Positions 33,524-44,705 of a DNA stretch of 48,898 nucleotides are shown here, piece by piece. The position numbers and the translations under genes were made by a program. Numbering within the stretch: the first letter of the stretch is position 1; each line of letters starts with the position of its first letter. The notes under the pieces are model-generated. The model did not search any database and was not told the DNA's origin. It saw only the letters and a list, made by a program, of their open reading frames with translations. This DNA comes from Pseudomonadota bacterium. GTDB taxonomy: Bacteria > Pseudomonadota > Gammaproteobacteria > Burkholderiales > Sulfuricellaceae. The DNA lies in NCBI GenBank assembly GCA_021801705.1, contig JAJYXP010000073.1, forward strand, positions 1 through 48,898, written 5' to 3'.

Positions 33524-33665
33524 GTAGTCAGTCACGGTGAAAAGCATGGATGAGTTGAACCGTCACACCGGCGAAAGCCGGTGTCCAGGTTGTTGATTTT
33601 TCTGGATTCCGGCTTTCGCCGGAATGACGAGATTGTCCACCGGTTTCAATATGACTGACTACTAG
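33521..33665. mobile_element. MITE-like element 2, 145 bp, 14-bp perfect terminal inverted repeats
   Basis: CTAGTAGTCAGTCA (33521-33534) and TGACTGACTACTAG (33652-33665) are exact inverted copies. Inside are two palindromes, CACCGGC-GAAA-GCCGGTG (33566-33583) and ATTCCGGC-TTTC-GCCGGAAT (33606-33625), the latter being the very widespread ATTCCGGCxxxxGCCGGAAT unit. The TAGTAGTCAGTCA end also marks the two-hairpin repeats at 48648 and, shortened, at 43983 and 593, so these elements may belong to one family. Confidence 0.8.
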
Positions 33666-33689
33666 GGCGCCACGCTTGTTTTTTTCCGC

Positions 33690-33720
33690 GCCAGAGTATC
33701 TAATCATCCGAAACTCTGGC
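33690..33720 (+). promoter_or_regulatory. Leader hairpin before the hybrid kinase gene
   Basis: GCCAGAGT (33690-33697) and ACTCTGGC (33713-33720) form an 8-bp perfect stem with a 15-base loop, 27 bases before the ATG. No promoter could be set with confidence. It may be a simple leader structure. Confidence 0.3.
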
Positions 33721-33747
33721 TTCTCTCCGATCAAGTCAAGCGCATAC

Positions 33748-36459
33748 ATGTTCGCCAATAACGTTAAATTCAGTCTCGGGGCCGGCTTTGCGCTGGTGCT
33801 GGCGCTCATGCTCGCCCTTGCACTGGTGGGCCTGCATCAGATGGCCGCCATCAACGAGCGGCTCGAAGGCATCGTCGGAAACAACAACGTCAAGACCGAT
33901 CTCGCCACCATCATGCGCGACTCGCTGCGGGAACGCGCGGTCAGCATGCACACCATCGTGGTTTTAGAGGACGGGTTCGAGAAAGACAGCGAGCTGATGC
34001 ACTTTTACGAATATGGCGGAAACTACGCTGTCGCACGGCAAAAACTTGAGCAGATGGTGTCCAGCGAACAGGAAAAACTGGTACTGGCTCAAATAAGCAA
34101 CCTCACCCTGACGACCCAACCGGTTGTCCTCAAGACCATCGAGTTCGCCATGGAACACAATCCGGCAACGCTCGATCTGATGCAAAGCGAAACCATACCG
34201 GCTCAGAAAAGACTGTTGCGGGAACTGGATGATCTGCTCAAGTTGCAGCGCGAGGCGACACATGCAGCGGCCGAGGAAGCCGCGGCCGCCTACCGGGAAA
34301 CACGTCTGCTGATGCTGATACTCGGCGCGGTGGCGGCGTTTCTAAGCATAGGCATTGCGATTTTTGTCACCCGACGGGCGGCGCATCACACGCTGGAAAT
34401 TGAAAAGGCCGCCAGCATCAAATCGGAGTTCGTCGCCAACGTCAGCCATGAAATCCGCACACCGATGAACGGCATCCTCGGCATGACCGCGCTTCTGCTG
34501 GACACCAGCCTGACCCCGGAGCAGCGTGACCATGCCGAAACCGTGCGCATTTCCGCTGAATCGCTGCTCGCCATCATCAACGACATCCTCGATTTTTCCA
34601 AGATCGAGGCCGGCAAGCTGGAACTGGAATCGGTCGATTTCGAGTTATGCGAAACCGTGGCGGAAGTTGCCGAACTGCTGGCGGGCCAGGCGCAAGGCAA
34701 AGGGCTCGAACTGCTGTACGACGTACCGCCCGACCTGGACGGCCGCCTGCATGGAGCAGCCGGGCGCCTGCGTCAGATCCTCACCAACTTGACCGCCAAC
34801 GCGGTGAAGTTTACCGACACCGGCGGGGTGCTGCTGCGCGTACTAAAGGAAACGGAGGAAAACGATACCGTAAGCCTGCGCTTCGAGATCCAGGATACCG
34901 GCATCGGCATCACCGGCGAAGATCACAAACGGCTGTTTCAGGCCTTCTCCCAGGGGGACGGTTCCGCTGCCCGCAAATATGGCGGCACCGGCCTAGGCCT
35001 GATCATTTCCAAGCAGCTCACTGCCATGATGGGCGGGGAGATCGGGGTGGAGAGCCGCCTCGGCCTGGGCAGCACTTTCTGGGTTCGCCTCAGGCTGGAA
35101 AAACAGACCGGCTTGACGGAAAGACAAAATCCCGCGTCATGCCTGGCGGGGCGCCGCACTCTCGTCGTCAGTGGAAATGGCGGCACCCGCATGGCCCTTA
35201 AACGCCACCTCGAGTATTGGCAGGTTGCCTGCAGCACGGCCGCCAACGGCCAACAGGCGCTGGAAGCGCTATATGCCGCCCACAAGCGCCAGGGACTTTT
35301 CGACCTGATCATCCTCGACATGCCCCTGCCCGACATCGAAGCGGATGCCCTGGCACGGCTGATCAAGGATCAGGATACATTCCGATCCATTCCTCTGATG
35401 TTGTTCGCCCCCGTCACCTTGGGCCAGCGTTACAAGGAGAAAATGATCCATGCCGGGATAGACGCGCTGCTCACCAAGCCTGTTCGCCTGAAAAAACTGG
35501 CGAAAACGCTCGCAGCCGCGCTGAATCCATCCTGTCTGGTGGCACTCCCGGCAGCGCCCTCCGTTGCCGGAACAATCCCGCCGCATGTCCGCATCCTGGT
35601 GGCCGAAGACAATCCGGTCAACCTCAAGGTAACGCTGTACATGCTGCAAAAGATCGGCTTGCAGGCCGCTATCGCGGCCAATGGACAGGAGGTGCTGGAT
35701 ACGCTCGACCGCGAACGCTACGACTTGGTACTGATGGACTGCCAGATGCCCAGAATGGACGGCTTCGAGGCCGCCGCAGAAATCCGCCGCAGGGAGCAAG
35801 CCGGCCATTTCCCCCGGATGCCGATTGTCGCCATGACTGCCAACGCCATGCGCGGCGACTGCGAGAAATGCCTGACCGCAGGCATGGACGACTACCTGAT
35901 GAAGCCGCTGAAACTGGAAAACCTGGCAGCCACGCTGAAAAAATGGCTGCCACAAACGACCTTACACGGGCTTGAACCCGTAGAAAGTCGGAGTCCTTCA
36001 GGGCAAACGACCTTGCACGGGCTGCCCCTACACGTCCCTTCGGATCGCATACCCTCGGCCAAACCACCCGAGGACAAGGAGCAGGCGCCCGTCAACAACG
36101 CGCCCGCCGCCGGAATTCCGCCCATCGACCTCGAAAACCTGAACGCCACTTACAAGCAGGACCGGCAGATCGTGGCGGAACTGCTGGCGCTATATCTCGA
36201 CACGACCCCCCCGCTGCTGGAGAAGCTGAATGCCTCGATCACGCTGAAAGACAGCGCGGGAACAAGGGCAGCCCATGAAATCAAGGGGGCGTCATCCTAC
36301 ATTTCCGCCGGGGAAATGGCGGCCTTGGCACGAAATATAGAAAAGGAAATCAGGGATGCGGCCTGGGAGCAAGCCGGGGAACATTTCGAGCAGATGGAAG
36401 CGGCATTTATCCGCGTTCTGGCTTTCGTCCATCAAAGGATGGAGCCGGTTTCTCAATAA
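33748..36459 (+). CDS. Hybrid histidine kinase with pseudo-receiver, receiver and HPt
   Basis: 903 residues. Membrane helix at about 8-28 and another at about 185-207; the part between (30-180) is a four-helix-bundle sensor ([20 protein letters not shown]). HisKA with His234 ([12 protein letters not shown]); HATPase with [15 protein letters not shown] and GGTGLGLII. First receiver (470-590) has the Asp at 524 but reads VVSGNGG where the acidic pair should be, so it is probably not phosphorylated. Second receiver (612-735) is complete (AEDN, Asp664, MKPLK). HPt at 790-900 with His843 ([10 protein letters not shown]). Linker 735-790 holds a duplicated QTTLHGL. Start 33748 gives a proper membrane helix; the Shine-Dalgarno is weak. 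No partner regulator is adjacent, so it is an orphan phosphorelay. Confidence 0.92.
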   Translation: MFANNVKFSLGAGFALVLALMLALALVGLHQMAAINERLEGIVGNNNVKTDLATIMRDSLRERAVSMHTIVVLEDGFEKDSELMHFYEYGGNYAVARQKLEQMVSSEQEKLVLAQISNLTLTTQPVVLKTIEFAMEHNPATLDLMQSETIPAQKRLLRELDDLLKLQREATHAAAEEAAAAYRETRLLMLILGAVAAFLSIGIAIFVTRRAAHHTLEIEKAASIKSEFVANVSHEIRTPMNGILGMTALLLDTSLTPEQRDHAETVRISAESLLAIINDILDFSKIEAGKLELESVDFELCETVAEVAELLAGQAQGKGLELLYDVPPDLDGRLHGAAGRLRQILTNLTANAVKFTDTGGVLLRVLKETEENDTVSLRFEIQDTGIGITGEDHKRLFQAFSQGDGSAARKYGGTGLGLIISKQLTAMMGGEIGVESRLGLGSTFWVRLRLEKQTGLTERQNPASCLAGRRTLVVSGNGGTRMALKRHLEYWQVACSTAANGQQALEALYAAHKRQGLFDLIILDMPLPDIEADALARLIKDQDTFRSIPLMLFAPVTLGQRYKEKMIHAGIDALLTKPVRLKKLAKTLAAALNPSCLVALPAAPSVAGTIPPHVRILVAEDNPVNLKVTLYMLQKIGLQAAIAANGQEVLDTLDRERYDLVLMDCQMPRMDGFEAAAEIRRREQAGHFPRMPIVAMTANAMRGDCEKCLTAGMDDYLMKPLKLENLAATLKKWLPQTTLHGLEPVESRSPSGQTTLHGLPLHVPSDRIPSAKPPEDKEQAPVNNAPAAGIPPIDLENLNATYKQDRQIVAELLALYLDTTPPLLEKLNASITLKDSAGTRAAHEIKGASSYISAGEMAALARNIEKEIRDAAWEQAGEHFEQMEAAFIRVLAFVHQRMEPVSQ

Positions 36460-36830
36460 GTGATGGTTTTCCAGCCGTCGTCCATCACCCGGGTCACGAA
36501 AGTGGCCGCGCCGGCGATGCCGCTGCATTCCGGTATCAGCTCCTCCCTGGTCGCATCGCAGGGCTCCATCGCCCCGCCGCAGGCAAGCAACTTCACGCCG
36601 TGATCGCAAGCGTCCTTCATGAAGCCGTATACTGACTTGGTGCGGTTGTCGCTGGGGTAGAGGTTCTCGGCAACACCCTTGACCAGCAGCCGCACCGAGC
36701 GGCTGGCGAAATAAATCTCGACATCCACGTCCATCGCCGCTGCCGCAGCCGCCTGGAAAAACGGCGTGCCGCATACATGCGGATGATCCGGATCGATTGT
36801 CAGCAGCATGATTGCGAGTTTGTCGGCCAT
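36453..36830 (-). CDS. DsrE/DsrF-like family protein
   Basis: 125 residues. [20 protein letters not shown] at the start and [40 protein letters not shown] are typical of DsrE-like sulfur-relay folds. Cys residues occur in [17 protein letters not shown] and PECSG; one may carry persulfide as in TusD/DsrE, but the exact acceptor cannot be named. The ATG at 36830 gives [10 protein letters not shown], the usual start; the upstream TTG (36869) has no support. It is convergent with the hybrid kinase gene, overlapping by 7 bases. Single gene; no dsr or tus neighbours. Confidence 0.8.
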   Translation of the reverse strand: MADKLAIMLLTIDPDHPHVCGTPFFQAAAAAAMDVDVEIYFASRSVRLLVKGVAENLYPSDNRTKSVYGFMKDACDHGVKLLACGGAMEPCDATREELIPECSGIAGAATFVTRVMDDGWKTITY

Positions 36831-36908
36831 AGCGTTGCGTAACGTACCCGATTTGGCGCAAGGCGTCAAACCGGGCCGGCTGTTGGAGGCCCGCCCTCGG
36901 GCCGGTTG

Positions 36909-37226
36909 AACCTAGAAACCGCAGTTGACCGCTTCATTAGATGTTTAATGTAATGATGATAATAAATTTCTTCATAAATTATGGGCTCACCCGTGTGGCG
37001 AGGTCGCTACGGGGTGAATTGCACAATTTTTGCGGCGCATGGCGGCAGCCCTCTCTCCAACTCTCCCCCAGAGGGGGAGAGGGCGATCGTCCCCTCTCCC
37101 TTTGGGAGAGGGTTAGGGTGAGGGTTGGCAACTCCTTGGAATGGAACGACCATTCCGCGTCGTTGCGCCTTGCCCTGCACCCCAAAAATCGCACACTCCA
37201 CCCCGCTCAACTGCGGTTTCTAGGTT
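36909..37226. mobile_element. 318-bp element with 20-bp perfect inverted ends
   Basis: AACCTAGAAACCGCAGTTGA (36909-36928) and its complement TCAACTGCGGTTTCTAGGTT (37207-37226) bound a non-coding segment. The interior holds a CTCTCCCCCAGAGGGGGAGAG hairpin near 37056-37080, followed by CCCCTCTCCCTTTGGGAGAGGG, units also found at 13065 and 6474. It probably is a non-autonomous mobile element that has taken up other palindromic repeats. It fills most of the 437-base spacer between the DsrE-like gene and the kinase gene; no gene is seen there. Confidence 0.75.
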
Positions 37227-37267
37227 GAATCGCGGCGAGGGCGCCGCTCCCACAGAATCATCGGCCC

Positions 37268-39992
<2,725 letters not shown>

Positions 39993-40000
<8 letters not shown>

Positions 40001-40853
40001 CCCGCGACTCCTTTTCCAGAACCTGGTATTTCTCGATATTCAGCCTTTCCAGGGGCCGGTAATCCCGCTCGTAGTCTGACTTCACCGGCTGGGGCATACG
40101 GATTTCCCTGAGCATATCCCGGCCAATGGCATCCCGCCGCAATGCCAGGAACGCCTCCACCACCGCTGTCCTGACGCGCTCCGGCACGCGCGGATGCGCG
40201 ACCACGGGATGGGGCGCCACGCCGGGTGTCTGATAAAGCACGGCAAGTTGTTCCCGCACTTCCGGCGCCTCGCCGTTGAAAGAGACATTAACGCCGCCGC
40301 CTGCCGCCACATTCCCTTGGGCCACATGCCGGAACACGTTGGAGTGGGTATTGAGATAGCGGGGCTCGAAGCGGATTTTCGCCTCTTCGGCAAGCAGCGC
40401 GCGCAGATAAAGAGAGGCGCCGAACGCATTGGGCGCGGGGAAAGCGATGGTTTTGCCGTCCAGGTCACGCAAGGATTTGTAAGGGCTGTCCCGGCGCACC
40501 AGCAGGATGCCGGCCAGCGGCTTGCTGTCGCGCAGCAGCGGCAGATAAGCCTGCGCCCGTTTGGCCATGACCGCGTGATAAGGATTCATGTAGGCAAAAT
40601 CGGGGGCGCCCTTCATGAAATCCGCCTCGAATTTTTGAATGGACGCGTTAATCTTGAGTTCCAGGGCAACCCCGGTTTCGCGCGAGACGCGATCGAGAAC
40701 CGGCCACCACTCCCGGTGCAACTGCGCAGGGCTGAACTGCGGCACCACCGAGAAAGTGTAGATGTTAGGCGTCTGCGCACCCGCGCTGCCCACGCAAAAC
40801 GTCATCTCCGCGAACAGGATGGGCGGAAGAAAAAACAGGCGGATGAATTCCAT
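39993..40853 (-). CDS. PhnD-like periplasmic substrate-binding protein
   Basis: 286 residues. Signal peptide of about 26 (LFFLPPILFAEMTFCVGSAGA, then QTPNIYTF). It belongs to the phosphate/phosphite/phosphonate binding-protein family: VVPQFSPAQLHREWWPVLDR, MKGAPDFAYMNPYHAVMA, GILLVRRDSPYKSLRDLDGK, TIAFPAPNAFGASLYLRALL and HSNVFRHVAQGNVAAGGG. There is no ABC permease or ATPase nearby. Its last bases overlap the start of the hybrid kinase by 8 (GTGGATGA), so it probably presents a ligand to that kinase rather than to a transporter. The phosphonate ligand is a family default, not proven. It starts 18 bases after the stand-alone receiver gene. Confidence 0.9.
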
Positions 40854-40871
40854 GATGGAAGGTCTTTCGAT

Positions 40872-41321
40872 CTATCCGGAATTTTTCCGGGCATCATTTT
40901 TTCCGGCTATCTTGTCTATGGTAGACACCACTTTCCGGTAGACATCCCGCGGCATAAACGGCTTGACCACATAGCCGTCCACGCCCAGCCCCATGAAAGC
41001 CTCGATAATTTCCTGGTTGCTGTTTCTGCCGGATACCATGATGAACGGCACGCGCCTGAAATGGGGTCTTGCACGCATCCAGCGCAACAGGTCCTCCCCG
41101 CTTCCATCCGGCATGAGCCAGTCGCACACCACTGCGTCGTAGCGTTCCGCACCACCCAGCTTGACCATCGCCTCGCTGCCGCTGCTGGCCTCTTCCACAG
41201 CCATAAAAGGGTTGATGCGGCCAAGGCCCGAGACCAATAGGAAGCGGTGAACTGCCACGTCGTCTACCACCAGCAAACGCAGTTTGCGGGAAAAATCAAT
41301 TTCCATCGTTTCTGTTTCCAT
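40872..41321 (-). CDS. Stand-alone receiver-domain response regulator
   Basis: 149 residues, a single CheY-like receiver: LRLLVVDDVAVHRFLLVSGL (acidic pair), AVVCDWLMPDGSGEDLL (phospho-acceptor Asp67), MVSGR (Thr/Ser site) and YVVKPFMP (Lys). No output domain. CAGAAGAGGA precedes the ATG; a second ATG five codons in is possible. It lies 24 bases after cheB and 18 before the PhnD-like gene. It could be the CheY of this operon, or the receiver for the downstream hybrid kinase HPt; no other cheY is seen in the window. Confidence 0.88.
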   Translation of the reverse strand: METETMEIDFSRKLRLLVVDDVAVHRFLLVSGLGRINPFMAVEEASSGSEAMVKLGGAERYDAVVCDWLMPDGSGEDLLRWMRARPHFRRVPFIMVSGRNSNQEIIEAFMGLGVDGYVVKPFMPRDVYRKVVSTIDKIAGKNDARKNSG

Positions 41322-41345
41322 GTTTTCCTCTTCTGTTACGGAAGA

Positions 41346-42413
41346 TTATCCCGACAATATTGCCCGTGGAATGTCCTGCAACCCCATCACCCGATCGACC
41401 CCTCCCAGCTTGATCGCCTCCTTGGGCATGCCGAACACCACGCAGGTTTCCTCATCCTGGGCGATGGTGGGCGCGCCGGCTTCGCGCATCTCCTTGAGTC
41501 CCTTGGCGCCATCGTCGCCCATGCCAGTCATAATGATGCCAGTGGCGTTCTTGCCGGCGAATTTCGCCACCGAGCGGAACAGCACGTCCACCGAAGGGCG
41601 GTGGCGGTTGACCAGCGGCCCGTCCACCACTTCGACGTGATAGTAGGCGCCGTTGCGCTTGAGCAGCATATGCTTGCCGCCCGGCGCGATCAGCGCCCGG
41701 CCGGGAATGACGCGGTCGTTGTGCTGCGCCTCTCTCACCTCGATCTGGCACAACTCGTTGAGGCGCGCGGCAAACGAGGCAGTGAACTTCTCCGGCATGT
41801 GCTGCACGATAACCATGCCGGGGCAGACCCGCGGCAGGGCGGTGAGAACCGCTTCCAGCGCCTGGGTGCCGCCGGTGGAAGTGCCGATGGCGACGATGCG
41901 CTCGGTGGTCTGCGCCATGGCGTGGCTGCCGGCCGCGGCGAGAATGGCGTCGGCGTTGAGCTTGGGTGCCGTTTTCAAGACCATGACCGGGGCAGCTTTC
42001 AAACGCTTGACATTGGCCTGGGCCGCCGCGCGTACGGCCGACACCAGTTCGTGGGACGACTCCTCGAGGAAACGCTTGAGCCCGATCTGTGGCTTGGTGA
42101 TGATCTCCACGGCGCCAGCCTCGAGCGCCTGCATGGTTGTCGCCGCGCCCTTTTCCGCCAGCGAGGAGCAGATCACCACCGGAGTGGGGTGTTCGCCCAT
42201 GATTTTCTTGAGGAAGGTGATGCCGTCCATGCGCGGCATTTCGATGTCGAGCACGATCACGTCCGGCCATTGCCTGTTCATGCTCTCGATGGCGAAAATC
42301 GGATCGGAGGCCGCGCCGATCACCTGAATATCCGGCTCCCGGTCGAGCATGGCCTGCACCACTTGTCGCACCACGGCGGAATCGTCCACCACCATTACCT
42401 TGATTTTTTTCAT
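41346..42413 (-). CDS. cheB: Chemotaxis protein-glutamate methylesterase CheB
   Basis: 355 residues. Receiver at 1-120: [38 protein letters not shown] (phospho Asp), EIITKPQ. Methylesterase at 165-350 with the Ser-His-Asp triad: [18 protein letters not shown] (Ser), [18 protein letters not shown] (His) and [18 protein letters not shown] (Asp). It removes methyl groups (and amide groups) from chemoreceptors when phosphorylated by CheA, giving adaptation. It follows cheD on the same strand after 93 bases that contain hairpins. Confidence 0.97.
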   Translation of the reverse strand: MKKIKVMVVDDSAVVRQVVQAMLDREPDIQVIGAASDPIFAIESMNRQWPDVIVLDIEMPRMDGITFLKKIMGEHPTPVVICSSLAEKGAATTMQALEAGAVEIITKPQIGLKRFLEESSHELVSAVRAAAQANVKRLKAAPVMVLKTAPKLNADAILAAAGSHAMAQTTERIVAIGTSTGGTQALEAVLTALPRVCPGMVIVQHMPEKFTASFAARLNELCQIEVREAQHNDRVIPGRALIAPGGKHMLLKRNGAYYHVEVVDGPLVNRHRPSVDVLFRSVAKFAGKNATGIIMTGMGDDGAKGLKEMREAGAPTIAQDEETCVVFGMPKEAIKLGGVDRVMGLQDIPRAILSG

Positions 42414-42476
42414 AAACAGTAACCGGACATCTGAAAAAGTGTTTGCAGGCGCGGCGCCGGACCTCTCTCCAATTCT

Positions 42477-42515
42477 CTCCCGGAAGGGCGGGAGCCGGGC
42501 GCGATTTTATGCGCC
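42477..42515. repeat. Two short hairpins at the end of cheD
   Basis: CTCCCG-GAAGGG-CGGGAG (42477-42494) and GGCGC-GATTTTAT-GCGCC (42498-42515), the second overlapping the last codons of cheD. They lie between cheD and cheB. They could reduce read-through or stabilise the mRNA; there is no T-run for a full terminator. Confidence 0.4.
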
Positions 42516-43058
42516 AAAACGCGGCATGGTCGTGGTCGCCGCTCCTGCAGAATTGCAGTCCACCATATGCTTAAACTTGATTTTTTCATGCCTGACCCAA
42601 ACATGTCCGTCGCGCAAATCGAAGATGACGCGGCGATGGCCGCAACCGCCGGCGTCTTCACTCTGGATGCGAAAACCGTTCGCCAACAGCAGGCTCCTGG
42701 CAGCCTCGACATTGCGCACGCCCACCTCCGAAGCTTTGTTGCCGGTTAATTGGGGAAACATGTTGCCGCCGCCGAACAACTTGGCCTGGTATTCGCCGGG
42801 CGGGGTGCCGAATTTACCGATCTCGCACAGGAACAACTCGATCGACTCGTCGCCGTAGCGGCCATCCGGCGTGCCCCTTCCCTTTTTCCCCCTGCTCGGC
42901 AGCATGAAATGACACATGCCGCCAATATGCAAATCCGGGTGCCACAGCGTGATTGAAACGCACGAGCCGAGCACTGTGTGAAGACGGCCGGTTTCATCGC
43001 CGAAATGGAAATCCCCCGGCTGGAGATAAATTTCGACGGGCACGGCGAGCTTGCTCAT
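42507..43058 (-). CDS. cheD: Chemoreceptor glutamine deamidase CheD
   Basis: 183 residues. EIYLQPGDFHFGDETGRLHT, VLGSCVSITLWHPDLHIGGM (catalytic Cys), CHFMLPSRGKKGRG (catalytic His) and KLFGGGNMFPQL are family motifs. It deamidates receptor glutamines to glutamates and may assist CheC-type phosphatases. Start at 43058 overlaps the cheR stop codon by four bases (ATGA), so it is coupled to cheR. The frame extends further upstream inside cheR without meaning. The extra C-terminal tail (GAATTTMPRFGA) is longer than usual and may reflect read-in from the following repeat-like sequence. Confidence 0.95.
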   Translation of the reverse strand: MSKLAVPVEIYLQPGDFHFGDETGRLHTVLGSCVSITLWHPDLHIGGMCHFMLPSRGKKGRGTPDGRYGDESIELFLCEIGKFGTPPGEYQAKLFGGGNMFPQLTGNKASEVGVRNVEAARSLLLANGFRIQSEDAGGCGHRRVIFDLRDGHVWVRHEKIKFKHMVDCNSAGAATTTMPRFGA

Positions 43059-43861
43059 GGCTTGCGGTAGATCGCCGGGGAGACGGCCTGCAGGGTATCC
43101 ACCACGCCGTTCAGGCTCTCCGAATGGCCGACCATGAAATGGCCTCCGGACTTGAGCAGCGGCAGCATGCGCTGCACGACCTGGCGCTTGGTTGCCATAT
43201 CGAAGTAGATCATCACGTTGCGCAGAAAGATCACGTCGAACTCGCCCAGCGCCGGCAGCGGCTTGCTCAGGTTGGCGTGGATGAAATTCACCCGGCCGCG
43301 CAGTTTGCGTTCCACCAGCAGGGTGCCTTCCTGGGCACCGACCCCTTTCAGGCAGTAGCGAGTAAGGTGCTCCTTGGAAATGCCGCTCGTCCGTTCCAGG
43401 GAATAATGCCCGGCGCGAGCCTTCTCCAGCACCCTCGTGCTGATGTCTGTGGCCATTACCTCCCACGGACCTTCGCCAAGATGGTCGGCAAGCACCATGG
43501 CGATGCTGTAGGGTTCCTCGCCGCTGGAGCAGGCCGCGCTCCACACCCTGAAACTGCGGCCTGGCTTGTGGCCGGCAAGGATTTTGGTGCGCAGAAAATC
43601 GAAATGCTTGGGCTCGCGGAAGAAATAGGTTTCGTTGGTGGTGAGCAGGTCCACTGCCACCTGCAGCTCGTCCGTATTGTGGCCGCCGGTGAGCAGCTTG
43701 AAGTATTCCGCATAACTGCCGAGACGATACTGTTTCAGACGCTTCTCCAACCGCCCGCTCACCAGCGCTTTTTTCGCCGGTGACAGGTGGATGCCGGCCA
43801 ACTGATGGATCAGCCCCTGAAACTGGCTGAATTCCTGATCGCTAATGATGATGGTAGACAT
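43055..43861 (-). CDS. cheR: Chemotaxis protein methyltransferase CheR
   Basis: 268 residues. The N-terminal helical domain (FQGLIHQLAGIHLSPAKKAL, SGRLEKRLKQYRLGSYAEYF) is followed by the SAM-dependent methyltransferase: LLTTNETYFFREPKHFDFL, RVWSAACSSGEEPYSIAMVL (SAM loop) and FDVIFLRNVMIYFD. It transfers methyl groups to receptor glutamates. CheR often docks on a C-terminal pentapeptide of receptors; the receptor at 44706 ends EFVKF, which fits. GGGGAAGCG lies just before the ATG. The gap to cheW is 284 bases and filled with repeats and a gene remnant. Confidence 0.97.
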   Translation of the reverse strand: MSTIIISDQEFSQFQGLIHQLAGIHLSPAKKALVSGRLEKRLKQYRLGSYAEYFKLLTGGHNTDELQVAVDLLTTNETYFFREPKHFDFLRTKILAGHKPGRSFRVWSAACSSGEEPYSIAMVLADHLGEGPWEVMATDISTRVLEKARAGHYSLERTSGISKEHLTRYCLKGVGAQEGTLLVERKLRGRVNFIHANLSKPLPALGEFDVIFLRNVMIYFDMATKRQVVQRMLPLLKSGGHFMVGHSESLNGVVDTLQAVSPAIYRKP

Positions 43862-43882
43862 CGCTTCCCCGCTTCCCGAGTG

Positions 43883-43981
43883 CTAATCCTTGATGCCGGA
43901 GCCCACTTCCAGCTCCGCAAAGCAGTTAATGAAGCGCTTCACATCCGCGCCGCGATAGATCGCTCCGTGCTGCGGGTACTG
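43883..43981 (-). pseudogene. C-terminal remnant of an unidentified gene between cheW and cheR
   Basis: About 32 codons ending in TAG read YPQHGAIYRGADVKRF, then INCFAELEVGSGIKD. Third codon positions are mostly G or C (roughly three quarters), as in the real genes nearby. Upstream the frame runs straight into the two-hairpin repeat at 43983-44063, with no start codon or ribosome-binding site of its own. The likeliest reading is a che-operon gene that lost its 5' part to the repeat or a deletion. I cannot name the family. Confidence 0.45.
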
Positions 43982-43982
43982 G

Positions 43983-44063
43983 TAGTCAGTCAACTTTAAA
44001 CGACTGTACGTCCTTTGTAGGTGCGAATTCATTCGCACGTTTGGCCGAATGAATTCGGCCCTA
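43983..44063 (+). repeat. Dispersed two-hairpin repeat, copy 2
   Basis: TAGTCAGTCAACTTTAAACGACTGTACG, then GTGCGAAT-TC-ATTCGCAC and GGCCGAAT-GA-ATTCGGCC, ending CCCTA. It matches copy 3 (48648) and the inverse of copy 1 (593) with few differences. It adjoins the gene remnant between cheW and cheR. Confidence 0.85.
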
Positions 44064-44079
44064 TTATTCAGCCATGTAG

Positions 44080-44145
44080 CCTCGATGCAGCGCAGCGTAA
44101 TCGAGGCCCCCCGTGTTTCACTTCGTTTCATCCGGGCTGCAGGAT
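44080..44145. repeat. CCTCGAT...ATCGAGG palindromic repeat
   Basis: CCTCGAT-GCAGCGCAGCGTA-ATCGAGG (44080-44106) followed by CCCCCCGTGTTTCACTTCG, ending at the cheW stop codon. Units of this kind (GATGCAGCG...) are common dispersed repeats in proteobacteria. It is non-coding. Confidence 0.5.
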
Positions 44146-44694
44146 TTATGCCGGCAAGGCCGTCATTTCCGGCTCGGCGCCGCCCACATGGCCCAGCAGC
44201 GCCATTTCGTCAATCGACAGCACGTGATTGACGTCGAGGATGACCACGAACTTGCCGGCAATCTTGCCCATGCCGCTGATGAAATCGGCGCGGATCCTGG
44301 CGCCGAACGAGGGCGCCTGTTCGATCTCGGTCTGGGGAATTTCCAGCACCTCGTTGACGGTATCCACCACCACGCCGACATCCTGTTTTTCGCCTTCGGA
44401 CTCGATCTCGATGATCACGATGCAGGTGCGCCGGGTGACCTCGGTGGATTTCCGTCCGAAACGCACGGCCAGATCCACCACCGGCACCACGCTGCCGCGC
44501 AGGTTGATCACGCCGCGGATGAATTCCGGCATCATCGGCACCGTGGTCAGGCTGCCGTATTCGATGATCTCCTTGATATTGAGGATGGGAATGGCGAACA
44601 TTTCCCCGCCCAGCAGGAAGGTCAGGTACTGGCTCGGCCCTTCCTCGCTGAGCGCCGCCCCTGTTTGCTGCTCAGACCGCACGATTGCACCCAT
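44146..44694 (-). CDS. cheW: Chemotaxis coupling protein CheW
   Basis: 182 residues, a single CheW domain: QYLTFLLGGEMFAIPILNIK, EIIEYGSLTTVPMMPEFIRG, VINLRGSVVPVVDLAVRFGR (the conserved NLRG), VGVVVDTVNEVLEIPQTEIE and ISGMGKIAGKFVVILDVNHV. It links CheA to the receptor at the membrane in the signalling array. The N-terminal tail of about 20 residues and the short C-terminal tail (ALLGHVGGAEPEMTALPA) are unremarkable. The gene starts 11 bases after mcp on the same strand. Confidence 0.97.
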   Translation of the reverse strand: MGAIVRSEQQTGAALSEEGPSQYLTFLLGGEMFAIPILNIKEIIEYGSLTTVPMMPEFIRGVINLRGSVVPVVDLAVRFGRKSTEVTRRTCIVIIEIESEGEKQDVGVVVDTVNEVLEIPQTEIEQAPSFGARIRADFISGMGKIAGKFVVILDVNHVLSIDEMALLGHVGGAEPEMTALPA

Positions 44695-44705
44695 AATTTG
44701 CGCTC

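Noticed and set aside
33566-33625. CCGGC...GCCGG palindromes as the start of a CRISPR array
   Set aside because: Only two palindromes, different spacing and inverse-type sequence; no repeated direct units with unique spacers.
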